A DNA stretch of 64,000 bases, taken from contig NAOQ01000015.1 in NCBI GenBank assembly GCA_002751075.1, positions 1 to 64,000 on the forward strand. Reading direction: 5' to 3'. The notes under the pieces were generated by a model. That model saw nothing but the letters and a program-made list of their open reading frames with translations, was not told the DNA's origin and did no database searches. This stretch comes from Ichthyophonus hoferi (Eukaryota > Opisthokonta > Ichthyosporea > Ichthyophonida > Ichthyophonidae). How positions within the stretch are numbered: the stretch's first letter is position 1; the number at the start of each line of letters is the position of its first letter. Positions 1 to 12,420 of the stretch are shown here, piece after piece. Both the position numbers and the translations under genes were made by a program.

Positions 1-230
1 GCATCTATGTGCATGACAAATAAGAGCCACTTATTGGTATAGGTGAATTATACCCATACTTCAACAACAACTACTGCAGGTCTCTGTTACTTATGCAATA
101 ATGGCTGTACAGTCACATGCTTAACAGCACTACTGACAAAAGGACTCTGTCATACCAAATCCTGCATCTGGAAATCCTCTACACTGTCACTGGCAGAGCT
201 GGATCAAATCTCCACTGGTACAACTCCAAT
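1..230. other. left-edge unassigned sequence
   Basis: This stretch has a more even base mix than the AT-rich DNA to its right. A 63-codon open frame on the + strand (43-234) is threonine/cysteine rich and resembles no family I know. It is probably a shadow of the coding-like sequence on the opposite strand at 231-476. No other feature is supported. Confidence 0.3.
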
Positions 231-476
231 TTAGCTAAGGTGGGTCTCTGGGATCACCTTCAGTTCAACTTCAACTGAACCTTCATACTCAGCTTCCGCT
301 TCTGGAAGGGACCATTTGCTTTGTCCATCCTCTGATTGCAGGTCTGCTAGTGCATTCCACACGCGATGTACCTCCTCTGTCTCCACCACTTGCACAGCTT
401 CATCATCCATTGGTGGGAAGTTCTTAAGGCACTCCCATTCGCTTTCTGGTGAAGAATAAATCACTTGGCACCACAT
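231..476 (-). CDS. possible terminal exon of an unrecognised gene
   Basis: Reading leftwards on the minus strand, an 81-codon frame opens directly after a splice-acceptor-like CAG and closes at a TAA. The protein is acidic (many Glu/Asp, few low-complexity residues), contains motifs such as SSPESEWECL and VETEEVHRVWNALADLQ, and uses codons in a way that looks translated rather than random AT-rich DNA. I do not recognise the family. It could be the last exon of a host gene or a piece of a mobile element, since the DNA just to its right is an unusual GC-rich block. No upstream exon was found up to the CCDC93 stop, so the model is incomplete. Confidence 0.3.
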   Translation of the reverse strand: MWCQVIYSSPESEWECLKNFPPMDDEAVQVVETEEVHRVWNALADLQSEDGQSKWSLPEAEAEYEGSVEVELKVIPETHLS

Positions 477-699
477 CTGTCACCTCGTCTTAACCATAAT
501 TATTTTTAATTTTCTCCTATGAAAATGTTTTACAAATGACATGGCACCACTGGTTATATATGCAATCACATTGTCTTAAAAGGGACTTATCTGACAGAAT
601 ACACAATTGGTGCTGGTTGTACCACTGCACTTAATATTACTGGGATATTTATTAATATTACTGGGATACATTAACATTCCTGGGATATCATCCATTTCT

Positions 700-960
700 A
701 AACCAACGTTTTTCTGAGCCATGCCAGGTTGCTCCTGAACCATGGGCTGGAGTTGCGGGGTTTGGGCTTAAAGGTGTAGTGTTAGGGGTCAGAGAGTGGG
801 TAGTGAATAATCAGAGGTGAGAGGACCAGAGGTCACAGGTAGGGGTTAGGAGTGGATGGTGGGACACTGCATATCATGATGGGCAATGCCAATGTCACAC
901 AGGGGGGCCAGGGTGGCCACCCCACTCCCCCACCCCACCCACTGGACCACTTGGCAATTC
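700..960. other. GC-rich, G-run-rich island
   Basis: This block is far richer in G and C than its surroundings. From about 741 to 860 the + strand carries many GGG/GGGG runs, including TAGGGGTTAGG-like words; from 901 to 950 it turns to C-runs. The strand asymmetry and G-runs could form quadruplex structures. No reading frame supports a gene. It may belong to a repeat whose coding-like part lies at 231-476. Confidence 0.4.
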
Positions 961-3870
961 CCACCAAATTTTCATATAACTAGGGGATTTGCTGTCCATT
1001 CACTCATATCCCACATCTTCCCTAAACCCCCTTCCCGCCTCCCCTAATTCCTAGCTTACAAAAGCTTCACCAACTCACCCTCTAAATGCTAAAAAATTTT
1101 TTTTTAAAAAAAACAAAAAAATTGCCACCCAACCTGATTCTTGAATGTGGCTCATGTCAGGGTATGGAGTATGAGGGAAGGATTCCCTGCAAAATAATTT
1201 TATAAAGATTTTGATTGGCTTTTAACTTTTCAAACTTCATGCCCTTCTAGCCTTTCACATAAGCAGCAGGACGACTGTTTTAATTATTAACTATTAGCTT
1301 TCAAATATAGCTACAGTGCATATGGATAGATAGCAGCCATATTTTAAAATAATTGTATCATATATTATTTGAGAATAAGCTACTAATAACCTTTATTTGA
1401 TCAAATGTTTAATAATCGAATTCTCTAGTAGCCTATATATATTATGCTGTACTTAGAAAGAATAAAAAGGCTCTGACACAAACAGAGCCCACTATTTATT
1501 TTCTGTAGTTATACCAAATAAAGTTCTTTTTCCCTTTTTTAATTATCTGCTTGTAATTATGGTTGCCATCTATCACAAGTGAAATAAATACTGCGTATGA
1601 CAAGATTCCCATTAACTGTACTGCGCCAGTCTACATGCAATAATTATATCAGTCTCTGGTTTTTAATTGTTGTTTTAATGTTATAGTTAGTAACTATTAT
1701 TGTGAGCATTTCAGATATATCTAATAAATGTAGACCCAGACCACCACTTTAACACATGAAGTCTTTAGAATAAAGGCATGTAAAGTTATTGTAACACTTT
1801 ACAGTAAGTACAATAATAATCCCCATTTATGATGCATATATATATATATATATATATTTGTTGTACATTTTTTAAAAAATAGGAATAGGTTACTAAAATA
1901 TATACATGTTTTGTGAAGTATTCAATTTACCGTTGTGCAACAACTTTCCGTTTTGGTTTGACTCATCAATGCCAAAAAAACATTGCAGTTTCACTGGAAA
2001 TAAGCCTAGTACCATAACCAGTTTATAAAAATTGTGATATAAAACAAATATATTACAATAATACTTTCTATCAAAGACAATCGATTGGTCACTCTAGCTA
2101 GATCAATGATAGGCATAGCTTGGCTTCCAGCCAAATCTTTTGCGAAATATTGTTTAGATGCTATTGCTATTATTTATAAAGCACTTAATATCCCAAACAT
2201 TTAAGTTAAAGTATAAAATATTGGTCAGTTTGAACTTTAGCTCGAGGGCTTATTATTTACTTTGGGAAATATCTACAATCAATCATCCAAGGAATGGGCA
2301 ATAAATAATGTTACCATATAGAGTTCGTATACACAATAAACAGACAGCAAGCGACCGTAAGCAATAGCTTCATAATTAGTCACCTAGTTAGATTAGTTTG
2401 AAATGAGGAAATACTTACTAAAGATCGTGTTTTTTTGATGTATATATATATGCACGTTAATTGATTAGACTGGCACTGCTTATTTCAGTCTGTACAGTAA
2501 TTATCTCACTCATGTTCAGTGTGGCAGCCGACTATTACAAGAAAAAAAAAACAGATTGAAAACTGTATAGCCTTTATTCGGTATCACTACAGAATCAAAA
2601 GTCCTCAATCTGTCTCAGACTGAATTTTTTTATGCTTTTTAAATATAGCATATTATATATAGAATATCTCACAATCCCGAATTAACTAATTAGATAATTA
2701 TACCTATAGCTAATTGGTCTCTGTTTTATATGTAGCCATATTTGACAGGTATTAGTGTCCAAGTGTCCAGAATAGTGTGTGTTTCGACAACAATACACAG
2801 ATGTATCATGTAGGTAGCTTCATCAACCCAGTTACAAGCCTCATATTATATTAAAATGTCAGTGCTTTCTTATTGAATCCAATTCAATAATCAACCATAC
2901 TTTTAAATTTTCACTCCAACAGAAAGGGTGTTGCGTATACTATATCCAATTCATTTTATACAAATACTCTAAATTTATGTCTTCAACTTATATACAGGAT
3001 AGATATAGATAGAATATAATAATAAGCCCACTTCAACAAACCATTGTCATAAAAATAATTAATGTTATGGTCCTACACACACAATAGGCAACCTTCTCAC
3101 ATTTTGCCCTGGACTCTGTTAGATTCTGTAAGCAGTCGTTCATTCTTTCGGCATTCCTATATATATATGCATGTGTTTTTATGTAGGAAAGTAGATAGTA
3201 GTATGGCAGAAAGTGGAGTGTTAAGTAAAGACAACAATATTGATACATCAGCAACTTGGCCATACACACGTTATACACCATAGCTATAAATACATGAGTA
3301 AGAGCAGAGCTGTAATATGATACTAACACATGTACACAGCCTATTGATGGGGTATTTTGTTTTACGAACATTCACTACAGTAAGCTGTCATTATTGGGTC
3401 TTAGTGGACATTAGATAAGAATCCAACAAGGATGGCAGGATAAAAAGGTAAAATACCATAAATTAAAATACAAAATGAATAAGCCATTTATGTGAGCATA
3501 TATATATATATATATGCCAGTTAGGGAAGAACGGTGTAAGGAGCTCATCTAACACACAAAGTATCTCAATTGCTATTATAAATATAATACTAGCTGGATT
3601 AGAATACATATTCCTGTTGTACCCAACCATTTACTTTTAGAAAAATACCATACACAACGTCTACAGAGAGGTCAGCACAACAAGAAACATGCAAATACAG
3701 CAAATAAAACAAAATATGAAACTATACCAAAAAAAACATATATTAAAAAAAGAAACGGAGCTAAAATAGGTAAGTAGTAATAGTATGGCCTCAAAAGAAA
3801 AAAGAAAAAGAAATAAAAACCATATATTAATAAAATAAGGATGTGTAATAATCGGAATAATTAATTGCAT
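961..3870. other. AT-rich intergenic DNA
   Basis: I see no supported gene here. The stretch holds poly-A/poly-T runs (about 1090-1125), TA microsatellites (about 1838-1858, 2445-2455, 3497-3515) and scattered short frames that do not look coding. It is the 3' flank of CCDC93 and presumably contains that gene's 3' UTR just below 3871. Confidence 0.5.
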
Positions 3871-6800
3871 CTATTGCCCAACCAATAGTACCTCCTGAAA
3901 TTCCTTGATCAGTCTGAAGTACAACCGATCCATCTCTACCAGATCCTGATACTCTTTCTTGAGCTTCTTTTTCTCTTCACTTGTAATATTCTCTTGCATT
4001 TTCATCTACATAAATATAAATATATATCAAAGAAGGGTATATAGTAGTACTATAAACTAGTTGCAAAAAAAATAAACAAAAACAAAGTGATTCATTTGGG
4101 TAGCAGTTATAATATTACCTCTTTTCTTTCTGTCTATCTGTGATATTTCTCCAATAACAAACATGCTTAATATGAATTTTGAATTTTTTGTCCAAACAGA
4201 CAGCCATACCTAATGCAATTTAAGTGTACAATCAAAATAAAGTATGTACTTGTATGGCTATTAATTCAATTAATTCAAGTGTAGTCTAATGGTTAACCAT
4301 TGAAATAACAATAGATCGTAGCTAGCACTCAATTGTTATTGGCTAGTAATTTATAACAAAAGACGGGCTATCATTTGGAGTATACTATACTATATATATG
4401 CCCGCACATGTAGTTATGATACGGAAAAATATAGGTATAGGGCATTCTTCCGCTCCAATTATTATAAAAAAATCACGTATACAACCAGAATCATTTTCTA
4501 TTGTCTCGTCTCCCCAAACAAGTAACCCACTAATCGGCAGAACACAACAGAAAGGCCAATGAAAACGATATTTAAAGAGACAGGGATGATATATGATACC
4601 TTCTCCAGACTGGCCGCTACTCCCTCTGCTACCTTTACTAACTGTTTCATAAACTCTTGGCCGGCCCTTTTGGCAATCATGGCCTGGGGGAAGGTGTCGA
4701 GGACACTGTTGAGAAGGTCCACCTCACGTTGGCGATACATCTGTATATTCATATGCATGCAGGTATGTAAAGGTAGAAGTGGGTGTAAGTGGGGTGGAAG
4801 CAGAAGACAAGGCAGGCCAAGAATGGACCTGAGAAACAGGTAAAATATATAGTGAACAAAAAACAAATAATAATTAGGTAAAGCAAGGTGGATGGTAGCA
4901 GAGGTGGGAGGTATGAGTGTCAAATCACACCATTGTTAACTATTAATAACTATAGCGTAGAACCAATGATTTCTCCCATACCTACCCGACAGAGGAACGG
5001 GATAAGAAAGTGATTAGATCAGGCTGAAAATGTATGAAATAGATAAGATTGTTGATCATATTACATAGGTCATGAATGGTACACACCTGTAAGAACGACG
5101 ATAAAACACAGTTGAGTGGACAGCATGCCTCTTATAGGAGAAATCAATATATATATATAATAAAATAATAAAATCATATAAAGATATAAAAACAATAAAT
5201 TTAAGATAAAATGCAAATAAAAAACAAAGAAATGAATAGCAAAATTAACTAATATACATATATGCAATAAAAATCAATATAATATTTTAAAATTGAAAAA
5301 AATTCAAAAATTAAAATGAAAGTTAAAGCTCACCCTTATATCATCTTGGGTGTTGTATAATGCGTATATGTACTTCGTCTCCGTATGTTTCGCTGCCATC
5401 TGCGTATTCCTTGGTTACCATCGATGACTTTTTGACAGGGGAGAGGCTGATTATCACTCATTTTTATAACACAATCCAACCATGCCATCGCTATTTGTTT
5501 GCAACCATTATTCACTATGTATATCTACATATGCAAAAGATGAATAAAAATGAGGAAGAAAAAAAAAGTCGGCAGAGGAGAAGTCGTAGAGAAACAAAAA
5601 AGGAATAGCAGAAAAGGTTTTAACGAGAAAGAGAAGGCAAAGTGGATAAATGCGGTCTCGTGTATTATTAACCTGGTCATAGAGTTCTATAAATCTACGT
5701 TGATATTGGTTGAGTTCAGTCCTCGTTGGTACACTGTCCAATATTCTCTGAGTCTTGACCAACTCTCGATTTACTTTAGCCAAAGCCAGTCGTTTAAGGT
5801 CATGTCTCTGTTTCACCGCTAACAGTTTTTGCTTGATCTTTTCACTGTGTTGCAAATCTTGTCCGCTTTCCAGTTTCCTGATTACCATCAAAGATGAAGA
5901 AAGCATGTGAGTAGATAGGTAGATATATAGAGTATTAATAGCCTATAATATAGAGATAGGCCAATGGTTATGCAACTATGGAGTAGGGATGTATGTGGGG
6001 ATAAGGAAAAAAAAAGATGAAAATGAATAATGTTGGTCACGTACAAAAACAAAAAGTAGGAGAGAGATCAGAGTAGCGTTTAAATATACATAGCTAAAAT
6101 GTGCACATTAGAGTCTACATATATATAGTAAGATGAAAGAAAATAAATTCGAAAGAAAGTAGAAAAAGAATACAGGGGAAACATCAAGTTAAATCAAGAA
6201 GAGATATGTAAGAGAGGAATACATACAACATACCTCGTAACTATTTCAATTTGTCTGTTCAGATCATCTGCCTGTGTCCTACAGTCGGCCTTGAAGACAG
6301 TAATTTGTTGTTTCACCTTCGTATTATAACTCAGTGTTTCCTGAACTTCGTTGAGGTGGGCAATATCCTACACGCCGTTAAGTGCTTGTTAACATTTGTT
6401 TCTCTATATCACTCCCTGTTGATTTTATATCTTTCGGTAGATTGGTCATTCTCCTTTTAATTTTAAATATCATATTTCATTTATCTGCTTCTACACACGT
6501 ACAAGTACATGCACTTGTGCGTATGAACATATACATATCTATAATATAATATGTAAGACTTCTGGTAGGCATGTGTGTCGACATATTTACATTAATAGGT
6601 TTGTAAGTACAATAGTCTACATCCAAACATCTGTATGCATAAGTATTTCTAAACGTGTCACTAATCTCACTACCAGCCACTCTACGTCAAATGTATTAAT
6701 AAAACGAGAATAAAAAGTGGAATACTCAGAAAATACGCAAATGATCATTATACAATACTAGGCCTATGCTTACTCGCTTCCATAGAGATAAACTAAACGT

Positions 6801-9800
6801 ATAATGAAATGAGACACTGAACCTCTCTGGAGTCAAAAGGTAAAGCATTGGAGAAAGAAATGAATAGCAAGGAAGAAAGAGGAAGAGAAAGAAAGAAGGA
6901 AACAAAAAAATAGAGATAGAGAACAAAATGTAGCGGAATATATGTTCACAGCAAATAAAAAGTTACTGTAAGCAATACTGTACCTGGTCCGTCAGATGTT
7001 GATTCATCTTAGCTGTCTCCATCTCTATCCGTTTACTGTGTGCCCTAGCCTTCCCTAATTGGGCTTCTAAATCATCACGTTGTATCTCACACTCTTTAAT
7101 TGTTCCCTTTGTTACCTCAATTCGTCTGTATGGACAATATGCCAGTCAACATTGGTTAGATAGTCTACCGTATTTCTAAAGCCAGGCAGGATAAATACAT
7201 TAATAAATATATGAATTATATATTATTTAACCAGTATCATATTCTAAAATAGAGGGTCTATCCATTATCTCTTTTATATTGAACATTCTCTAACTGGTTA
7301 AATAACCTAGATCAAAACAATTACAGTCATAACTACATAATTTTTACTGTTCCTATGTTTTCCCTATGTTGTATATCTCGGCAAATATATGTGTATGCAC
7401 AAACATAATACATGCAACTGTCAATATTCACAACAAGCATCCTGGACCTAGAGTATTTTAAATAGGAAAATATCACTGTGACTAATAGCTCATAAGATTA
7501 TATGATGTAGCGTGTATAATCAACATAGCTATAAATCTGCCTAAAGTGTAATAATATCACATTGGAACAAATGCTGGGAAATAAGTGAGCATGGACCTAG
7601 TCCCGACCAATTATTGTTTCATAAGCAATGCGATCAGGAGCAAGATCTCTCTCGCCAATTAATGTCATAAAACGTATTCATACCAATGACGGTTATAATG
7701 CAGTCAAGGGTGGGATATAGGAATAGAACCTGGAGCTAGAGACTACAACGCAGTACATGTACCAGTTACCTCTACATACCAGTAGGTCCATTCTCATAAT
7801 TATAACTATCTTCTTTACATTCTCATAATTATAACTATCTTCTTTATATATCCTGTTCCATATATTGCATACCTCTTAATATACACGTGCAGGAGAGCAC
7901 TACACAAAGAACACCAGCCACATAAAGAGATACACACTCTGTAACCTTAGCAATCTGTCGATCCAGGTTGGCCATGATCCCATCATGCTGTAGATCTGGC
8001 CTCATTATCTGCGATGGACATAGGATTGGTAATGTCAATATGACGTGATATAGACCAAATGTAAACATAACATCAAACATTCGCCTTCTCATTTCTCTCA
8101 TTGTCGTTCCTTTTTCTTTTTCTTGTATCTCCATTACAGTATAAATTTTAATGGCTTCCATTGATCTTCCAGTATCCCTCTGAATATTGCATTCAATATA
8201 CATCCTTACTGTTATGCATCTCCTTTCACTAAGACATTATTTCTTCGTAATCATTTACTTGAATTAATTAATTAATTAATTAAGTAATTAGATAGACAAA
8301 ATCCCGAACCCTTCAAGCCCTATTCTTTCATTTACTCGGACGTAAAGGAAGAAAGCGCAGTGAAATCCGGGAATATTAAGAAGAAAATTAGAGAGGAAAG
8401 ATAAAAAACAGGGTACTGGTACAAAGTATACAAGAACAATATTTTAAAATATTTTAAAATATCATTGCAATTGATTATCGTAGTGTATAATAGTTGGTGG
8501 ATAAACGTGTACGTGGCCTGCATTATTCAACAACCACTGCAAGGCAGACATAGAAGATATAACTAGGTACATAGAGGGAAAGAGGTTGACAGGCTAGACC
8601 TAGTACATACTTGTCATAGATAAATATATAACTACTACTAAAACTTTGATAAACACGATCAAAGAATATGAAAAGTTAACTCATGAGGTATGTAACTACA
8701 TCAAATATCTTTGTCTGTTTCATACACCGGAGGCTTTTGACAAACACGTACACACAGGAACGTACTGGGGCTCTCATGCTAGCCTCCACATCAGGTCTAT
8801 GAATATGTAATTTGGCAAACTGTGCTTCAGCAAACAACCTTACGTAATCCCCTAGTAACTGCCTGGTCTCAATAACCTGTGTAAGGAAATTGCTTGAGTT
8901 GGGTTGAGTCTGTTTGCCGGGTTGTGGCTAATGGGAATACTTAAACCTAAAGCTAGATAGAAAGCAATACATAGAAGAATAACGAAGAAGAAGCCAATAA
9001 GCAAATATGTAAACCCAAAAGATTTAAAGAAAAAGCAAGAAATATATTGATCGGAGAAAAGATTGAAAGAGAGAAAGAGAGAGAAAGAAAAAAGCAAAAG
9101 GATATTAGAAGAAAGCAATGGATAAAGAGAGAAGGAAAACAACGACAGGGCTATAACGACAAAGAGAGGACAGGGCTAAGCACCTTGTGGGCCAACCACT
9201 GCATGATAGGATAAATAGAGATACAGTCTAATCCTTGTATCTGATGGGGCTCCAATCGCATGGCACACCCCATTTTAGGCAATATTTGAACAATCTTCTC
9301 AGTCAGAGCACTGGTCCAGGTAAAGAAGGATGGTGTTAGAGTTATACCAGGGCCCACCATACTAATAAAGATTGAAACTGCGTAGTTATTAAATCAATAA
9401 AACTGCCACTACTGTGGTGCGTTCATTTAAAAGATTTAAAAGACCCTAGGTCCAGTGACCAATAATTGTCTAAATATTAAAGATGTAATACTTAATCAAA
9501 TCAAACCCCACTGTATTCTTTTGCTCGCTTACATCTTCTCCCCGATATCAAAGTCATCTTGAAAGAGAAAGTCCAACTCCACAGACACATTACTAGCTGT
9601 TATAGCCCAAGCTAACCCCCCAACCACTTTATCAAATGGTGACAGAGTAGTAATGCGCACACGATGATATCCCGCACTTAGTAAGGCTGCTAGGATAAGG
9701 TTGTACTTCTCCTGCTGTTCAGAGTCGTCTGTAGGTCATCATATGAATATGAATAATGGTGTAGGTATTAGTGGGAAATTTTAAAGACGTAAAGTGGGAT

Positions 9801-11271
9801 GGATTCGGTGTGGATAAAATGTGAATGTGGATCTATTATAATGAGGTGTCTGACTTTGACTGGGGATTTGTCATGTGGAGGCATGAATAAGTTGCAAAGG
9901 GAAAGGGTGAGCACATACAGAATTGATTGAGTGTATACGTGTATAGTTATCAGCGTGTGTCAACAAGTGCATGTGTATAAGCGTGTACATACGTGTGTAT
10001 TTCTGCGCATGGATTTGCATGGATAGGTTAGTGATTGTATCGTAGATACATGAGTGCATGGTTTTTCGCATATATGTACCTGCCAGTCTAAAATAAACGT
10101 GCTCACTTTAAGCCTGTTTGTGCATCTATTTCTAGATATATAGTTCACTGTTTATTCCAAGTAGTACCTAGTGTAGAAACTAATAAAGATCATAGTAGAG
10201 TCTGTTTAGGTAAATACCATTATTAAGAAAAAAACTTCAATGTAAATAGTAATAGCAATAGTAGTATTAGTAGTAATAATAGTAATAGTAATAGTAATAG
10301 TAATAGTAATAGTAATTGTAGTAGTAATAGNNNNNNNNNNNNNNNNNNNNNNNNNNNNNNNNNNNNNNNNNNNNNNNNNNNNNNNNNNNNNNNNNNNNNN
10401 NNNNNNNNNNNNNNNNNNNNNNNNNNNNNNNNNNNNNNNNNNNNNNNNNNNNNNNNNNNNNNNNNNNNNNNNNNNNNNNNNNNNNNNNNNNNNNNNNNNN
10501 NNNNNNNNNNNNNNNNNNNNNNNNNNNNNNNNNNNNNNNNNNNNNNNNNNNNNNNNNNNNNNNNNNNNNNNNNNNNNNNNNNNNNNNNNNNNNNNNNNNN
10601 NNNNNNNNNNNNNNNNNNNNNNNNNNNNNNNNNNNNNNNNNNNNNNNNNNNNNNNNNNNNNNNNNNNNNNNNNNNNNNNNNNNNNNNNNNNNNNNNNNNN
10701 NNNNNNNNNNNNNNNNNNNNNNNNNNNNNNNNNNNNNNNNNNNNNNNNNNNNNNNNNNNNNNNNNNNNNNNNNNNNNNNNNNNNNNNNNNNNNNNNNNNN
10801 NNNNNNNNNNNNNNNNNNNNNNNNNNNNNNNNNNNNNNNNNNNNNNNNNNNNNNNNNNNNNNNNNNNNNNNNNNNNNNNNNNNNNNNNNNNNNNNNNNNN
10901 NNNNNNNNNNNNNNNNNNNNNNNNNNNNNNNNNNNNNNNNNNNNNNNNNNNNNNNNNNNNNNNNNNNNNNNNNNNNNNNNNNNNNNNNNNNNNNNNNNNN
11001 NNNNNNNNNNNNNNNNNNNNNNNNNNNGAATAATAGTAGCAATGAAAACTATGACCATCATCCACTTACAGAAGCATAATCTTTGTTGGTAATTACATGT
11101 ACAAATTACAGAAATATAAGAGAAAAGGAAAAGGTGGGGAGGATAGTCAGAAGTAAAATGACCTCTTACATCCACAGCAAGTTCATTTCCTTCTGCATCT
11201 CTGGCAATGGCATGAAGTGCTCTTTTGGCCAGTTCTTTTTGAGCTGCGGCAAAAACAGAACTTGAACTCAT
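3871..11271 (-). CDS. CCDC93: CCDC93, coiled-coil subunit of the CCC endosomal complex
   Basis: CCDC93 works with COMMD proteins and CCDC22 in the CCC complex, which aids endosomal recycling. Exons, in order: 11271-11170, 9728-9533, 9310-9184, 8876-8766, 8008-7938, 7125-6984, about 6369-6237, 5877-5673, 5399-5334, 4740-4600, 4005-3871. Phases match at every junction after the assembly gap. Diagnostic words: [43 protein letters not shown] and [17 protein letters not shown], all close to the human protein; the C-terminus ends [12 protein letters not shown]. The N-terminal half is a folded NN-CH-like domain and the rest is coiled coil. The visible protein is about 475 residues against 631 in human, because the acidic middle region is short or missing. 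Exon 1 (34 codons, phase 0) does not join exon 9728 in phase, so at least one exon should lie in the gap. Confidence 0.92.
7789..7846. repeat. two-copy 29-bp tandem repeat in a CCDC93 intron
   Basis: A 29-bp unit starting CATTCTCATAATTATAAC occurs twice head to tail (7789-7817 and 7818-7846) with no visible difference. The identity suggests a recent slippage duplication. It lies in an intron. Confidence 0.8.
10241..11027. repeat. trinucleotide/hexanucleotide microsatellite and assembly gap
   Basis: From about 10241 to 10330 the sequence is an AGT/AAT-type microsatellite (TAGTAA-like units). It runs straight into 697 Ns (10331-11027), and the far side resumes with related GAATAATAGTAG sequence. 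The gap most likely exists because assembly failed in the microsatellite. Long frames reported across the Ns (poly-Tyr, poly-Ile, poly-Leu) are only microsatellite translations. The gap sits in the 5' part of CCDC93 and probably hides an exon. Confidence 0.9.
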
Positions 11272-12159
11272 GTTCTTATTTACTTTTCCTCACTTATGAT
11301 AGTCATGTAGTCTCTACTGTATAGATATTGATGACCTTTTAAGAATTCTATTATTATATACACAGGCCCTACAAGCGCGTAAGCGAGCACAGATTTTCCT
11401 TGGGGTTTTGTAGACCCGATTGATATACTGAGATATAAAAATATTATTACATTACTATATTATTGTATTGATATACTACTATATTATTATATTGTTATAT
11501 GATTATAATATTACAGAACCGTGTTGTAATAGTATTACATTATTATATTTTTTTATTATCATGTCATGAGCTACTAAGTTATTAGAAAAATATTTGTAAT
11601 AAAATAAATCACAAAGTTTTTATTACCAATGAGCTATTGGCTGCACCTCGGGAGATAAACATTAACGAAATTTGGCGCGATTATCAGATAGCACGACAGT
11701 TCGAATCCACTAGCAAACTGAACTGAACTGTCAAGTTATCTTATACGTAGATTTTATTTTACCTTAACACGAAAAAGAGAAGGAGATGTAGAGAGAAAAG
11801 GAAGCCGCTTACCTGTTAAAACTAAGATTTTATTTGCACCTAAGAATGCATTTAGTACCTCTACAAAAGTACGGGAAAGGAAAATATATATGTATGATTG
11901 AAGTCATATACAGTCACATACACAACCGTAAAAAATGTACAAACAGTCTAAGCAAGTTGCTTTATTACGCAAGCAGGTCATGGAGAGTTCCTAAGGGCAC
12001 AGCTTCACCAGGCTTACTTTTCTCAAGCACTTTTGAACAGTTCATTTCCCAGACAAGAGGCTCAAACTATGATAAGAGTACACTATTTTCTTATGAAATA
12101 TAAACTCTGATATGCGTGTTTGGTTACGCAGTGTGTTATATTTATATATAAAAATATTT

Positions 12160-12420
12160 TTCAGCTTATGATTTGAGGATAAGTTGATGCATATATATAT
12201 AGGTGCAATCTATTGAGGTGTACATATTTGTATGTATATGGGGTATTATAGAGGCTCGTGGTATGTATCGGTAAAGTGAATGATATGAACAAGTATTGTA
12301 TAATATGTTTGTATACCTGACATTAGGCTAGAAGAAAACTCATATCTACCTGTCTCAGGACCCATAGTATACTCCTACCTGTAATCATTTTTCGACAGTA
12401 TATACACAGGCTAATGCTTC
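12160..12420 (+). repeat. dispersed repeat, copy A
   Basis: About 260 bp here match, with many substitutions, 36545-36735 in this window, and the first 75 bp match 33491-33565. Shared words include TATTATAGAG, ACAAGTATTG and CGACAGTATA/TGACAGTACA. Order and orientation are the same in the copies at 12.2 and 36.5 kb. The divergence implies an old interspersed repeat of unknown family. Confidence 0.65.

Noticed and set aside
3033-3371. 112-codon minus-strand frame near the left flank
   Set aside because: Residues are dominated by Tyr, Leu, Ile and Cys as expected from AT-rich noncoding DNA; it overlaps another frame and has no splice context.
8440-8462. ATTTTAAAAT repeats and the TTAATTAA run at 8262-8283 as element ends
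   Set aside because: Simple-sequence palindromes in AT-rich introns with no bounded element between them.
10206-11065. long frames across the first N gap
   Set aside because: They are strings of unknown residues with poly-Ile, poly-Leu or poly-Tyr from the microsatellite.
11690-11715. tRNA B-box-like word (AGTTCGAATCCAC)
   Set aside because: No matching A box at proper distance and no complementary acceptor or anticodon stems could be drawn.
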